Shown piece by piece: positions 18,713 through 27,861 of a stretch of 64,000 bases of DNA. The translations under genes and the position numbers were made by a program. The stretch is from positions 125,825 to 189,824 of the forward strand of contig NZ_KE384044.1 of assembly GCF_000423565.1 (NCBI RefSeq), written 5' to 3'. The notes beneath the pieces are model-generated. The model was not told the origin of the DNA and ran no database searches. It saw only the letters and a list, made by a program, of their open reading frames with translations. Each line of letters starts with the position of its first letter. Position 1 is the stretch's first letter. The DNA is from Runella zeae DSM 19591 (lineage in GTDB: Bacteria > Bacteroidota > Bacteroidia > Cytophagales > Spirosomataceae).

Positions 18713-18758
18713 TCTCAACCTAGCTTGTTTTTCCTACCTAAACTCAACAACATATTTG

Positions 18759-20993
18759 ATGAAATTTCTACTTCTTTTTTTATGCCCTCTTTTGGCATTT
18801 TCGCAAGCTGACTCTCCTTATAAAGTCAGTTTTACAAATGAAAAAATAAAAATTGATGGTGTATTGGACGAGGCAGTTTGGCAAAATATTGAACCAATGG
18901 GTGAATTTTGGCAATATTTTCCTTCTGATACTCTCAAAGCTCAACACCGTACAGAAGTCAAAATGACTTATGATAACAAGTACGTTTATGTAAGTGCCAA
19001 ATGCTATACCCGCAACAAAAAATTTGTCATCCTTTCTTATCGCCGCGACTACCGAGCCGGTGGTAACGACAATGTTACGTTTATTTTCGATACCTTCAAC
19101 GACCGCACCAATGCCTTTCTTTTTGGTATGAATCCCCTGGGAGTCATGCGCGAAGCATTGTTGTACAATGGCGCTACCGACAACTCTTTTTTTAGTGAAT
19201 TTTGGGATAATAAATGGGTTGGTGAATCCCAAATCTATGATGACTACTGGACCACAGAAGTGGCTATTCCTTTTACTACCCTTCGCTTCAAGGATGAAAC
19301 ACAACAATGGCTTTTCAAAAGTTATCGGTTTGACACCCAAATCAACGAAAATAGTACGCTGATACGTATTCCCCAAAATCAGATTATTATGAATTTGGGG
19401 TATTCAATCCCTGTCGTTTTTGAAAAACCTCTCAAAAAACCCGGGGCTAATATTTCTCTCATTCCATACATTGCCGCAGGTACAGGGCGTGATTTTGTCA
19501 ATCCCGATAATCCCAACAACGGCAGTAGGCTTAATTTTGGAGGTGATGCCAAAATCGGAGTCACTTCTGGGTTGAATCTTGACCTGACTATCAACCCTGA
19601 TTTTTCGAATGTAGAAGCCGACCGTCAAATCATCAATCTCACGCGCTTTGACATCAATCTTCCCGAACAAAGACAGTTTTTTCTCGAAAACTCCGATTTG
19701 TTTTCGGGCTTTGGGAGCTATGTCATCAATCCTTTCTTGCCACCTCAGAGCAATTTAGGTGGTGCCGGAAATCAGATTATTAGTCCCTTTTTTTCGCGTC
19801 AGATCGGAATTGCTAAAGATTCGACGACAGGCTTGGGCGTTCCAAACCGCATTTTGTATGGAGCGCGACTGAGCGGAAAAATAGACGACAATTGGCGCAT
19901 TGGCCTCCTCAATACCCAAACCGCCGACGATGCTTTTAAGGGAATTTCGGGAGCTAATTTTACGGTAGCGTCTATCCAACGAAAAGTATTTAGTAGATCA
20001 AATATTGCAGGAATTTTTGTCAACAAACAGACCCTTCATCCCGATATTAGCCCTAATCTCACGCCCTTCAATCGGGTAGCCGGTTTGGAATATAACTTCA
20101 CCTCACGTGATAGCCGCTGGCAAGGCAAGGCTTTTTATCACCAATCTTTTAGCGAAAACAAGCCTAAAGATGCCTTTGCCAATGGTTTTTCGCTGATGTA
20201 CAGTGTACTCAAATACACTTTTCGATGGGCGCACGATTGGGTCGGAAAAGGATACGATGCCGAAGTGGGTTTTGTGCCTCGCAAAGATTATTTCCGTATC
20301 AATCCCACCCTTGGTTTTTCTTTTTATCCGCGCACAAAACTCGTCAATCGCTACAGTGTTGGGGTCGCCCTCGAACAATACACCATGCCCAATGTAGGTG
20401 TAACAGACCGCACCGCAGGGCCTTTTCTTTCGATGTTTTTCAATAGCTCGGCTCGAATGCTGTTTTCTATTAATCAAAATTACACCTATCTTTTTTCTGA
20501 TTTTGACGCCCTTCGTAGCAATGGAAAACTTCCTTCACTGAAAAAAGGAGAAGGCTATACTTACTACAACGCCTCGCTCAACTACTTCTCAGACCAGCGA
20601 AAAAAATGGTGGCTTTTTGCCCAACCCCTCATCGGACAGTATTACAACGGCACTATTATGAGCTTGGCTGGGTCGCTCAACTATCGTTATCAGCCCTATA
20701 TCGCCTTGGCTATGAACTTTACCTACAATCGAATCGACCTTCCGATTGGGAAAAACAATGTCTTTTTGGTAGGGCCTCGCCTTGATTGGACCTTTTCTAA
20801 ATCCGTTTTTTTGACTACCTTTTTACAGTATAATAGTCAGTTTGAAAACATGAATATCAATACGCGTTTTCAATGGCGTTTTGCTCCAGTTTCGGATTTC
20901 TTTTTGGTATATATCGACAACTACAATACCACCAACGGACAATCACGCAATCGCTCGATTCAGGCAAAAGTCACGTATTGGTTTAATTTGTAA
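18759..20993 (+). CDS. DUF5916 outer-membrane protein with CBM9-like N-terminal domain
   Basis: 744 residues from ATG 18759 (a TTG precedes it). Signal peptide MKFLLLFLCPLLAFSQA. The N-terminal ~200 residues are a CBM9-like beta-sandwich: IDGVLDEAVWQNIEPMGEFW, VKMTYDNKYVYVSAKCY and TTEVAIPFTTLRF. The C-terminal ~500 residues are the DUF5916 region, a predicted 16-plus strand beta-barrel (GLNLDLTINPDFSNVEADRQ, INLPEQRQFFLENSDLFSGF). Proteins of this type are common and abundant in Bacteroidota outer membranes; their function is unknown, with hydrolase or transport roles suggested. The aldo/keto reductase gene follows after seven bases. Confidence 0.85.
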   Translation: MKFLLLFLCPLLAFSQADSPYKVSFTNEKIKIDGVLDEAVWQNIEPMGEFWQYFPSDTLKAQHRTEVKMTYDNKYVYVSAKCYTRNKKFVILSYRRDYRAGGNDNVTFIFDTFNDRTNAFLFGMNPLGVMREALLYNGATDNSFFSEFWDNKWVGESQIYDDYWTTEVAIPFTTLRFKDETQQWLFKSYRFDTQINENSTLIRIPQNQIIMNLGYSIPVVFEKPLKKPGANISLIPYIAAGTGRDFVNPDNPNNGSRLNFGGDAKIGVTSGLNLDLTINPDFSNVEADRQIINLTRFDINLPEQRQFFLENSDLFSGFGSYVINPFLPPQSNLGGAGNQIISPFFSRQIGIAKDSTTGLGVPNRILYGARLSGKIDDNWRIGLLNTQTADDAFKGISGANFTVASIQRKVFSRSNIAGIFVNKQTLHPDISPNLTPFNRVAGLEYNFTSRDSRWQGKAFYHQSFSENKPKDAFANGFSLMYSVLKYTFRWAHDWVGKGYDAEVGFVPRKDYFRINPTLGFSFYPRTKLVNRYSVGVALEQYTMPNVGVTDRTAGPFLSMFFNSSARMLFSINQNYTYLFSDFDALRSNGKLPSLKKGEGYTYYNASLNYFSDQRKKWWLFAQPLIGQYYNGTIMSLAGSLNYRYQPYIALAMNFTYNRIDLPIGKNNVFLVGPRLDWTFSKSVFLTTFLQYNSQFENMNINTRFQWRFAPVSDFFLVYIDNYNTTNGQSRNRSIQAKVTYWFNL

Positions 20994-21000
20994 GCAATAA

Positions 21001-21963
21001 ATGAATTACAGCACTTTATCAACAATAGGTTTAGGAATGGCGTCTATCGGACGGCCACATTATATCAACATCAAACAAGAAAAAGTTGTCAGTGAAGATT
21101 TGGATGCTTTTTGGCAACAAGGTTGGCGCGCCCTTGACCATGCTTATGCCGCTGGAATCCGCTATTTTGATACTGCTCCTGGGTATGGATTTGCCGAAAA
21201 ACTCCTCATCGAGTGGCTTCTTCAACAGCAACCCCAAGATGTAGAAGTGGCCACCAAATGGGGATATACTTATACTGCAAACTTTGATATCAACGCCCCC
21301 GTTCATGAACTCAAAGAGCATAGTTTGAGCAAACTCAACCATCAATGGCAACAGTCGCAAGCCCTTCTGCCTTACTTTAAAACTTATCAAATACATTCGG
21401 CCACGCTCGAAAGTGGTGTTTTGGAAAACCAAGAAGTCTTACATCAACTTGCCGAATTGAAAGAACAACATCAACTAACAATGGGCCTTTCGGTAAGCGG
21501 AGAAGAGCAGCTTACCATTCTACAAAAAGCCCTTTCAATCCAAATCAACGGTTTGGACTTGTTTGATGCTTTTCAAATGACTTACAATATCCTCGACCAA
21601 AGTGTGGCTGACACCCTCCCTGAACTTCGTCAAAAAAACAAACGAATTATCGTAAAAGAAGCATTAGCCAATGGTCGTCTTTTTCCCACTGCTCAGTATT
21701 CACATTATATGCCTTTGTATCAAACCCTCAACCAATTAGCTACCGCTTATGGGGTTGGTGTAGATGCTATAGCTTTGAGGTTTAGTTTTGAGATGTTGGC
21801 ACCCTGTATCGTATTGAGTGGAGGATATACGCCTCAGCAAATTGACGAAAATCTCAAAGCTCTTAATTTTAGTTTTACCCAAGATGAACTAGAAATTCTT
21901 AAAACATTTGCCGTTTCTCCTAGGGCTTATTGGCAAGAAAGAAAATCCCTTCAATGGAATTAG
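21001..21963 (+). CDS. Aldo/keto reductase family protein
   Basis: 320 residues forming a TIM-barrel AKR. The N-terminus has GLGMASIGRP and YFDTAPGYGFAEKLL (Asp and Tyr of the active site), VATKWGYTY supplies the Lys, and YQIHSATLES the His-like position. The C-terminus VLSGGYTPQQIDENLKAL is the cofactor-binding region. Members use NADPH to reduce aldehydes or ketones. It begins seven bases after the DUF5916 stop, so likely in one transcript. Substrate unknown. Confidence 0.88.
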   Translation: MNYSTLSTIGLGMASIGRPHYINIKQEKVVSEDLDAFWQQGWRALDHAYAAGIRYFDTAPGYGFAEKLLIEWLLQQQPQDVEVATKWGYTYTANFDINAPVHELKEHSLSKLNHQWQQSQALLPYFKTYQIHSATLESGVLENQEVLHQLAELKEQHQLTMGLSVSGEEQLTILQKALSIQINGLDLFDAFQMTYNILDQSVADTLPELRQKNKRIIVKEALANGRLFPTAQYSHYMPLYQTLNQLATAYGVGVDAIALRFSFEMLAPCIVLSGGYTPQQIDENLKALNFSFTQDELEILKTFAVSPRAYWQERKSLQWN

Positions 21964-22065
21964 AACCGCCCTTCAAAAAGGGTCTTTTCGCGTCTAAAAC
22001 AAAGTACAGAAGACGCACAACACAAACAATCCTTCCGAAGTCGCTGTTATTCGACTAATCTAACG

Positions 22066-22073
22066 TAATTTTG
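22066..22073 (+). promoter_or_regulatory. -7 box of the lepA promoter
   Basis: TAATTTTG is a full match to TAnnTTTG, about 100 bases before the lepA ATG at 22174. The -33 region lacks a clear TTG. Confidence 0.4.
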
Positions 22074-22173
22074 CAAACCAATTGAGTATTGAGTGGTTGA
22101 AAAAACGTATGGACTTCATTTTAGCACCCTACTTTTTGCTGCTCAATATGCTATATTCAATATTAATTTTTTG

Positions 22174-23961
22174 ATGAAACACATCCGTAATTTCTGCATT
22201 ATTGCGCATATTGACCACGGCAAAAGTACCTTGGCCGACCGCTTGTTGGAGTTTACAAAAACCGTCACCGACCGTCAGATGCAAGCCCAACTCCTCGACG
22301 ACATGGACTTGGAGCGCGAGCGGGGGATTACCATCAAGAGTCACGCGATTCAGATGGATTACTTCTATAAAGGAGAAAAATACACCCTCAATCTGATTGA
22401 CACACCTGGCCACGTTGACTTTAGCTACGAAGTGTCGCGGTCTATTGCGGCCTGCGAAGGCGCGTTGCTATTGGTTGATGCCTCCCAAGGAGTAGAAGCC
22501 CAAACTATCTCCAACCTCTATTTGGCCATGAACCAAGGGCTGGTGATTATTCCTGTCTTAAACAAAATCGACCTCCCCGGTGCCATGCCCGAAGAAGTCA
22601 AAGACGAAATGGAAGACCTCCTCGGCTGCGACCGCGACGACATCATCCCTGCTTCGGGCAAGGCGGGTATTGGCATCGAAGATATTTTGAATGCCATCGT
22701 CGAACGCATCCCCGCCCCCAAAGGCAACCCCGACACTGAGCTTCAAGCCCTTATCTTCGATTCTGTATTTAATTCCTATCGCGGGATTGAAGTAATATTC
22801 CGTGTTAAGAATGGCAGCATTCGAAAAGGAGATAAAGTAAAGTTTGTGGCGACAGGTAAAGAATACATCGCCGACGAAATCGGCACATTGCGCCTCGACA
22901 AGCAACCCAAAGATGTGGTCGAATGCGGCGACGTGGGTTATTTGATTTCGGGAATCAAGGTGGCCCGCGAAGTAAAAGTTGGAGATACGATTACACACGT
23001 AGAAAAACCTTCTAAAGAACCTATCAAAGGTTTTGAAGAAGTAAAACCAATGGTATTTGCGGGGCTGTATCCGGTCGAAACCAGTGAGTTTGAGGAAATG
23101 CGGGAAGCTATGGAAAAGCTACAGCTCAACGATGCCTCACTCGTATGGGAACCCGAAACCTCGGCAGCGCTTGGGTTTGGTTTCCGCTGTGGTTTCCTCG
23201 GAATGCTGCACATGGAAATCGTGCAGGAGCGTCTCGAACGTGAGTTTGACATGACGGTTATTACCACGGTACCTTCCGTAAAATTCAACGTCATTACCAC
23301 TAAGGGGGCGATTTTGGAAGTAAGTGCGCCTTCCGAAATGCCCGAGCCCAACTATATAGAATGGATTGAAGAGCCTTTCATCAAAGCGCAAATCATCACC
23401 AAGTCAGAATACATCGGCCCAATTCTCAAACTTTGCATGGACAAGCGGGGCTTGCTCAAAAGTCAAAACTATCTCACTGCCGACCGCGTAGAATTGGTCT
23501 TCGAAATGCCTCTGGCCGAAGTTGTGTTTGACTTTTTTGACAAACTCAAAACCATCTCACGCGGGTACGCCTCACTCGACTACGAACTCCTCGACTATCG
23601 AGAATCTGATATGATCAAACTCGACATCATGCTCAACGGCGACGGAGTAGATGCACTATCGGCGATTGTACACCGCACCAAAGCCTACGAATGGGGCAAA
23701 AAACTTTGCGAAAAATTGCGCGAATTGATTCCTCGTCAGATGTTTGAGATTGCAATTCAGGCCGCTATTGGCCAAAAAATCATCGCCCGCGAAACCGTGA
23801 AGGCCATGCGTAAAGACGTATTGGCGAAGTGTTATGGAGGAGATATTTCGCGTAAACGCAAGCTTTTGGAAAAACAGAAAAAAGGGAAAAAACGTATGCG
23901 CCAAGTAGGTAGTGTCGAAATTCCCCAAGAGGCATTTATGGCAGTGTTGAAAATTAATTAA
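22174..23961 (+). CDS. lepA: Elongation factor 4 (LepA), back-translocating GTPase
   Basis: 595 residues from ATG 22174 ([20 protein letters not shown]), matching the known LepA N-terminus; upstream in-frame starts (GTG 22093) give a non-conserved extension. G1 [10 protein letters not shown]3 DTPGHVDF, G4 NKID and the LepA C-terminal domain ending [20 protein letters not shown] are all present. EF4 binds the ribosome and remobilises stalled or mistranslocated complexes. The truncated Uma2 gene starts in the stop codon of lepA. Confidence 0.97.
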   Translation: MKHIRNFCIIAHIDHGKSTLADRLLEFTKTVTDRQMQAQLLDDMDLERERGITIKSHAIQMDYFYKGEKYTLNLIDTPGHVDFSYEVSRSIAACEGALLLVDASQGVEAQTISNLYLAMNQGLVIIPVLNKIDLPGAMPEEVKDEMEDLLGCDRDDIIPASGKAGIGIEDILNAIVERIPAPKGNPDTELQALIFDSVFNSYRGIEVIFRVKNGSIRKGDKVKFVATGKEYIADEIGTLRLDKQPKDVVECGDVGYLISGIKVAREVKVGDTITHVEKPSKEPIKGFEEVKPMVFAGLYPVETSEFEEMREAMEKLQLNDASLVWEPETSAALGFGFRCGFLGMLHMEIVQERLEREFDMTVITTVPSVKFNVITTKGAILEVSAPSEMPEPNYIEWIEEPFIKAQIITKSEYIGPILKLCMDKRGLLKSQNYLTADRVELVFEMPLAEVVFDFFDKLKTISRGYASLDYELLDYRESDMIKLDIMLNGDGVDALSAIVHRTKAYEWGKKLCEKLRELIPRQMFEIAIQAAIGQKIIARETVKAMRKDVLAKCYGGDISRKRKLLEKQKKGKKRMRQVGSVEIPQEAFMAVLKIN

Positions 23962-24431
23962 TGGCAGGCGGAACACCTACCCATAGTTTAATTGGTAACA
24001 ACATCGGTGATGAACTCCGCCGTGCTCTTAAAAATCGCCCTTGTAATGCTTATAATAGCGACCTTACAATTGCAATCAACGAAGAAAAATATCGCTATGC
24101 TGATGCCTCGGTGATTTGTGGGCCTATTGTTCATCACCCAGATCATCCAGAAGCGGCCACCAACCCTTTATTGATTGTAGAAGTAATATCCGAAAGCTCG
24201 GAATCATATGACCGTGGTGAAAAATTCAAAACCTATCGTCTGATTCCGAGCTTTTGTGAATATGTATTAATCGAGCAAAGAACTCCTCTGGTGGAAGTCT
24301 TTTACAAAATAGACTCAAAATCATGGCGTTACCGAGTATATGATCAGCTTCATCAAATTGTCCAATTTTCTTCCATAGAAGTCGAAATCCCGATGGAAGA
24401 AATCTACACTGGAATTCACTTCCATTCATAA
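23961..24431 (+). pseudogene. Uma2-family nuclease-like protein, 5'-truncated
   Basis: 156 residues starting [20 protein letters not shown]. In intact Uma2 (DUF820, PD-(D/E)xK fold) proteins this sequence follows an N-terminal stretch of ~35-40 residues that includes a helix and strand ending in ...GEI.AMAGG. Here the ATG overlaps the lepA stop (TAATG), so that part is missing. The remaining core is well kept: YRYADASVICGPI (Asp), LLIVEVISESSESYD (Glu), RGEKFKTYR (Lys). Uma2 proteins are nuclease-like and of uncertain function, often in mobile or expanded families. The truncation probably inactivates it, though translation coupled to lepA is possible. It converges with and overlaps the ExbD-like gene by six bases. 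Confidence 0.7.
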
Positions 24432-24938
24432 ACCTAGTTGGTTGATGCTTCCTATATTTAGTTTTTCACCATAGGGCACCCGATAAATAACTCCATACAA
24501 CCGTATTTTATTTTTGGTAATGGTATTCAAAACATGTACCAATTGTCCATAGTTTGAATTTTTTAAAGGAATAATATACACCACACATTCTCTGTCATAT
24601 TGACTAACGACCCGGTTTTTATGATAAATGAGACTTCGGTTCAGACTCTCATTTTCATAATCGATGGCCTCTTTCTTTTCAAATTCTTTGCCTGAAACCA
24701 CCCCTATTTTTTCCCCGCCTAAAAATAGATGAATTGCCCTATCATGATTAGGTTTCCCAAAATAGCAGCCTATATTATATATATCAGGCAGATTCAGTGG
24801 AAATTGATTAGGCTTAGCTAAGGTATTTAGAATGAGCATCGCAAAAAACAATACCAACGCAAGCGCCGTAAAAGGCGTGAAGTCAAGCTGGACTTTAGAT
24901 AGATAGTCAGGTCGTTGTCGTTTCATAGGAGTGAGCAT
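24426..24938 (-). CDS. ExbD/TolR-like protein lacking the membrane Asp
   Basis: 170 residues; start at 24938 or the second ATG, 24926 (MKRQRPDYLSKVQLDFTPF). One N-terminal membrane helix (FTALALVLFFAMLILNTLA) follows the ExbD hallmark LDFTPF, then KPNQFPLNLPD, the ExbD periplasmic-domain start. The C-terminal part (ECVVYIIPLKNSNYGQLVHVLNTI) resembles the ExbD fold. In ExbD the motif is TPFIDV, with an Asp essential for proton flow; here it is TPFTAL, so the Asp is Ala. No ExbB or TonB gene is adjacent. A role in proton-driven work is therefore doubtful. Confidence 0.75.
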   Translation of the reverse strand: MLTPMKRQRPDYLSKVQLDFTPFTALALVLFFAMLILNTLAKPNQFPLNLPDIYNIGCYFGKPNHDRAIHLFLGGEKIGVVSGKEFEKKEAIDYENESLNRSLIYHKNRVVSQYDRECVVYIIPLKNSNYGQLVHVLNTITKNKIRLYGVIYRVPYGEKLNIGSINQLGL

Positions 24939-25028
24939 TTATAAAGGTTAAGTAAATATATAATTAAACTTTATATAAGTCAAATTTTTTTGTGAAACAA
25001 TTTAGGCAGAGAGTATGGAGAATTCTGC

Positions 25029-25036
25029 TAATTTTG
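25029..25036 (+). promoter_or_regulatory. -7 box before the pyruvate dehydrogenase E2 gene
   Basis: TAATTTTG is a full TAnnTTTG match 46 bases before the ATG. No convincing TTG at the -33 position. Confidence 0.4.
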
Positions 25037-25082
25037 AAACTCAAAACATAAAGGAACCCATCCATATTCATATCTCACTCAT

Positions 25083-26708
25083 ATGGCAGAAGTAATCCGA
25101 ATGCCCAAGATGTCTGATACCATGACCGAAGGGGTCATTGCAGCTTGGCACAAAAAAGTAGGAGATGTAATCAAATCAGGTGATATTATCGCCGAAGTCG
25201 AAACCGACAAAGCCACCATGGACTTAGAGTCCTATCAGGAAGGTACTCTTCTGTATATTGGTGTCGAAAAAGGCGCCGCTGTACCCGTAGATGGTATCAT
25301 GGCGATTGTAGGAGCACCCGGCGAAGATTATAAAGCCCTTCTCGACGGAGGAGCTTCCGAAGCCCAATCCACACCTGCGGCGGCCCCCGCCGAACAACCC
25401 GCTCCAGCGGCCGAAGCTACGCCAGCACCTACTGCTGCTGCTCCAGCACCTGCCGCCAATGTAAATGCCACGGTGGTACAAATGCCCAAAATGTCGGACA
25501 CGATGACCGAAGGGGTATTGGTAGCATGGCTCAAAAAGGTAGGAGATAAAGTAAAATCTGGCGACATACTGGCCGAAGTCGAAACCGACAAAGCCACCAT
25601 GGAACTCGAAAACTACGAAGACGGTACCCTCCTCTACATAGGAGCCAAAGAAGGCGAAGCAGTTCCGGTAGATGGTGTCATTGCTATCATTGGAGAAGAA
25701 GGCGCTGATTATCAAGCATTACTTAATGGAGGTAGTGCACCTGCCGCGGCTCCCGAAGCAGCACCAGCACCTGCGGCTCCCTCAGCTCCTGCGGCGGCCC
25801 CACAAACCTCTGACAATGGCTCTGATGCTCGCGTCAAAGCCTCACCCTTGGCCAAAGCCCTAGCCAAAGACAAGGGCGTAGATTTGACAAAAATCACGGG
25901 TAGCGGAGAAGGTGGTCGGATTGTCAAAAAAGACATTGATGCTGCTCAAGCAGCTCCTGCACCAGCGGCAGCAGCACCTGCAGCACCTGCTCCCGAAAAA
26001 GCAGCTCCAGCACCTGCCCCTGCCGGCGACTACGAAGATATTCCTGTATCTCAAATGCGCAAGACTATCGCCCGTCGTCTCAGCGAAAGTCTCTTCACCG
26101 CACCGCATTTCTACCTTACTATGGAAATTACCATGGACAAGGCGATGGAATTGCGCGGTAAAATCAATGAGGTAAGCCCTGTCAAAATTTCATTTAACGA
26201 CATGGTAATCAAAGCAGCGGCTTTAGCCCTCAAACAACACCCCGCCGTCAACTCAGCATGGTTGGGCGACAAAATCCGCCGCTATCATTACGTCAACATC
26301 GGTGTAGCAGTAGCCGTGGATGAAGGTCTGCTAGTACCTGTCGTACGTGATGCTGACAAAAAAGTACTTTCGCTTATTGCAGGCGAAGTAAAAGATATGG
26401 CCGCCAAAGCCAAAGACAAAAAACTTCAACCGAAAGATTGGGAAGGCAATACATTCTCTATCTCCAACTTAGGGATGTTTGGAATCGACGAATTTACGGC
26501 TATCATCAATCCCCCAGATTCTTGTATCATGGCAGTAGGAGGAATTAAGAAGGTGGCTGCTTTCAAAGAAGACGGCACGATTTATCCTACCAATATCATG
26601 AAAGTAACCCTCTCATGCGACCACCGCGTAGTGGATGGCGCTACGGGATCGGCGTTCTTACAAACTTTCAAGAAATTGTTAGAGAATCCCCTCGGCATGT
26701 TGGTATAA
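25083..26708 (+). CDS. Pyruvate dehydrogenase E2, dihydrolipoamide acetyltransferase
   Basis: 541 residues. Two lipoyl domains (about residues 1-80 and 135-210), each with the ETDKATM lipoylation site (Lys43 and Lys170), joined by Ala/Pro-rich flexible linkers. A peripheral subunit-binding domain follows (KASPLAKALAKDKGVDL, ITGSGEGGRIVKKDI), then another Ala/Pro linker and the catalytic domain (from ~305) with the active-site SCDHRVVDGA. It transfers acetyl from E1-bound hydroxyethyl-thiamine to CoA. E1 and E3 genes are not adjacent, as is common in Bacteroidota. The swinging-arm architecture is intact. Confidence 0.95.
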   Translation: MAEVIRMPKMSDTMTEGVIAAWHKKVGDVIKSGDIIAEVETDKATMDLESYQEGTLLYIGVEKGAAVPVDGIMAIVGAPGEDYKALLDGGASEAQSTPAAAPAEQPAPAAEATPAPTAAAPAPAANVNATVVQMPKMSDTMTEGVLVAWLKKVGDKVKSGDILAEVETDKATMELENYEDGTLLYIGAKEGEAVPVDGVIAIIGEEGADYQALLNGGSAPAAAPEAAPAPAAPSAPAAAPQTSDNGSDARVKASPLAKALAKDKGVDLTKITGSGEGGRIVKKDIDAAQAAPAPAAAAPAAPAPEKAAPAPAPAGDYEDIPVSQMRKTIARRLSESLFTAPHFYLTMEITMDKAMELRGKINEVSPVKISFNDMVIKAAALALKQHPAVNSAWLGDKIRRYHYVNIGVAVAVDEGLLVPVVRDADKKVLSLIAGEVKDMAAKAKDKKLQPKDWEGNTFSISNLGMFGIDEFTAIINPPDSCIMAVGGIKKVAAFKEDGTIYPTNIMKVTLSCDHRVVDGATGSAFLQTFKKLLENPLGMLV

Positions 26709-26724
26709 TCTTGTTTGTTATACT

Positions 26725-26910
26725 ATGAGGCTGTCCAAAAAGTAACAGGTCACAAAATATTCTTTGGTTTCAACCTCATCCCAACCCTTCTCCTGCCAGG
26801 AGAAGGGCTCAAAAGTCCCTCTCTCCTGAAAGGAGAGGGGGATTTAGGGGGTGAGGTTGAACAGACACCGAAGATAATTTGGTGATACCAGACTTTTTGG
26901 ACAGCCTCAT
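26725..26910. mobile_element. MITE-like element with 19-bp terminal inverted repeats
   Basis: ATGAGGCTGTCCAAAAAGT at 26725-26743 is the exact inverse of 26892-26910. The interior holds two GC-rich hairpins (CCCTTCTCCTG/CAGGAGAAGGG and CCTCTCTCCTG/AGGAGAGGGG) inside a wider inverted repeat (CAACCTCA / TGAGGTTG). No coding capacity. It lies between the E2 gene and hslV. No certain target-site duplication is visible. A matching IS is not in the window. Confidence 0.7.
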
Positions 26911-26930
26911 TTTTTATGACTATCAGATTG

Positions 26931-26960
26931 TTGCACTCCTAACAAACTCGATTACATTTA
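26931..26960 (+). promoter_or_regulatory. hslV promoter
   Basis: TTG at 26931-26933, a 19-base spacer and TACATTTA at 26953-26960 (seven of eight to the -7 consensus), 30 bases before the ATG. It lies just after the MITE. Confidence 0.55.
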
Positions 26961-26990
26961 GTAGTACATTGAACAGTTACGATAAAAAAT

Positions 26991-27533
26991 ATGCAAAAAA
27001 TTCATGCTACCACCGTCGTAGGAATCCTTCATAATGGAGAAGTAGTACTCGGTGCCGACGGGCAAGCCACTATGGGCAATACCGTCGCCAAAAGTAATGT
27101 TCGCAAAGTCAGAAGCTTGGCCGGTGGGAAAGTAGTAGCGGGCTTTGCAGGCTCTACTGCCGATGCTTTTACCCTTATGGAGCGTTTCGAAGAAAAGCTC
27201 AACGCCTATGGTGGCAATCTCAAACGCGCCGCCATCGAGCTTGCCAAAGATTGGCGCACCGACCGCTTTTTGCGCAAACTCGAAGCCATGATGATTGTAG
27301 CTGCCAAAGGTGAAATGCTCGTCATTTCGGGTACGGGCGATGTTTTAGAACCTGACAATCAAGTAGCTGCTATCGGCTCGGGAGCTATGTATGCACAATC
27401 AGCGGCCTTGGCACTCAAAAAACACGCCACTCACCTTTCAGCCGAAGAAATGGTAAGGGAAAGTCTTCACATTGCGGCCGATATTTGTATTTATACCAAC
27501 CACAACTTGGTAGTAGAAAAAGTCAAAGAATAA
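26991..27533 (+). CDS. hslV: ATP-dependent protease subunit HslV (ClpQ)
   Basis: 180 residues. The N-terminal catalytic Thr is in [12 protein letters not shown]; processing would remove a six-residue propeptide to expose Thr7. The family blocks [35 protein letters not shown] and [17 protein letters not shown] are present. HslV is a proteasome-like threonine protease that forms a dodecamer driven by the HslU ATPase. hslU is not adjacent here. The gene has its own promoter and terminator. Confidence 0.95.
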   Translation: MQKIHATTVVGILHNGEVVLGADGQATMGNTVAKSNVRKVRSLAGGKVVAGFAGSTADAFTLMERFEEKLNAYGGNLKRAAIELAKDWRTDRFLRKLEAMMIVAAKGEMLVISGTGDVLEPDNQVAAIGSGAMYAQSAALALKKHATHLSAEEMVRESLHIAADICIYTNHNLVVEKVKE

Positions 27534-27547
27534 TACCACGAGACTTC

Positions 27548-27589
27548 AAACAAAAAGGGAAGACACTGAGGCGTCTTCCCTTTTTGTTT
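27548..27589 (+). terminator. hslV terminator
   Basis: Long stem AAACAAAAAGGGAAGAC / GTCTTCCCTTTTTGTTT around a six- to ten-base loop, with A and T flanks; it could work in both directions. Confidence 0.88.
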
Positions 27590-27861
27590 AAAATAGCTGT
27601 AAGGGTCAAATATTTCATGGCTGCTAATGCATTCTCAAAAATGGTGAAATGATAAGTGGGTTGGTAAAAAAAGTGATAAACTACCTTATTCTAGGGGTCA
27701 ATTTATCTAAACTCCTCAAAAGAGTTGGTACTTACAAAAAAGGGGTTGGCATTCCTAAAAAACCAAGTCATACAAAAACCTTTTTCTGAATTGGTAAATC
27801 CCTTCAAAAGCCAAGATATTTGTCAAACTTTACCAATAAATAATGGAAAATTCCCGATGAC
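27590..27861. other. Regulatory region before the LytS/LytTR operon
   Basis: No gene fits here. The region carries repeated TTGGTA-like motifs at 27661, 27725, 27746 and 27791 (the middle two exactly 21 bp apart) and an inverse copy, TTTACCAA, at 27829-27836. This is the layout expected of LytTR-type direct-repeat binding sites. The last TTGG is also the -33 part of the promoter. Confidence 0.45.
27791..27822 (+). promoter_or_regulatory. Promoter of the LytS/LytTR operon
   Basis: TTG at 27791-27793, 21-base spacer and GATATTTG at 27815-27822 (seven of eight to TAnnTTTG), 40 bases before the kinase ATG. An inverted repeat TTGGTAAA/TTTACCAA flanks it. Confidence 0.5.

Noticed and set aside
22093..22173. 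Upstream start for LepA
   Set aside because: LepA proteins begin at [15 protein letters not shown]; the extra 27 residues are not conserved and include non-coding leader.
23656..23976. Minus-strand frames inside lepA
   Set aside because: Shadow frames within a well-conserved GTPase gene.
26991..27533. hslV as part of an hslVU operon
   Set aside because: No hslU gene follows; a strong terminator ends the transcript.
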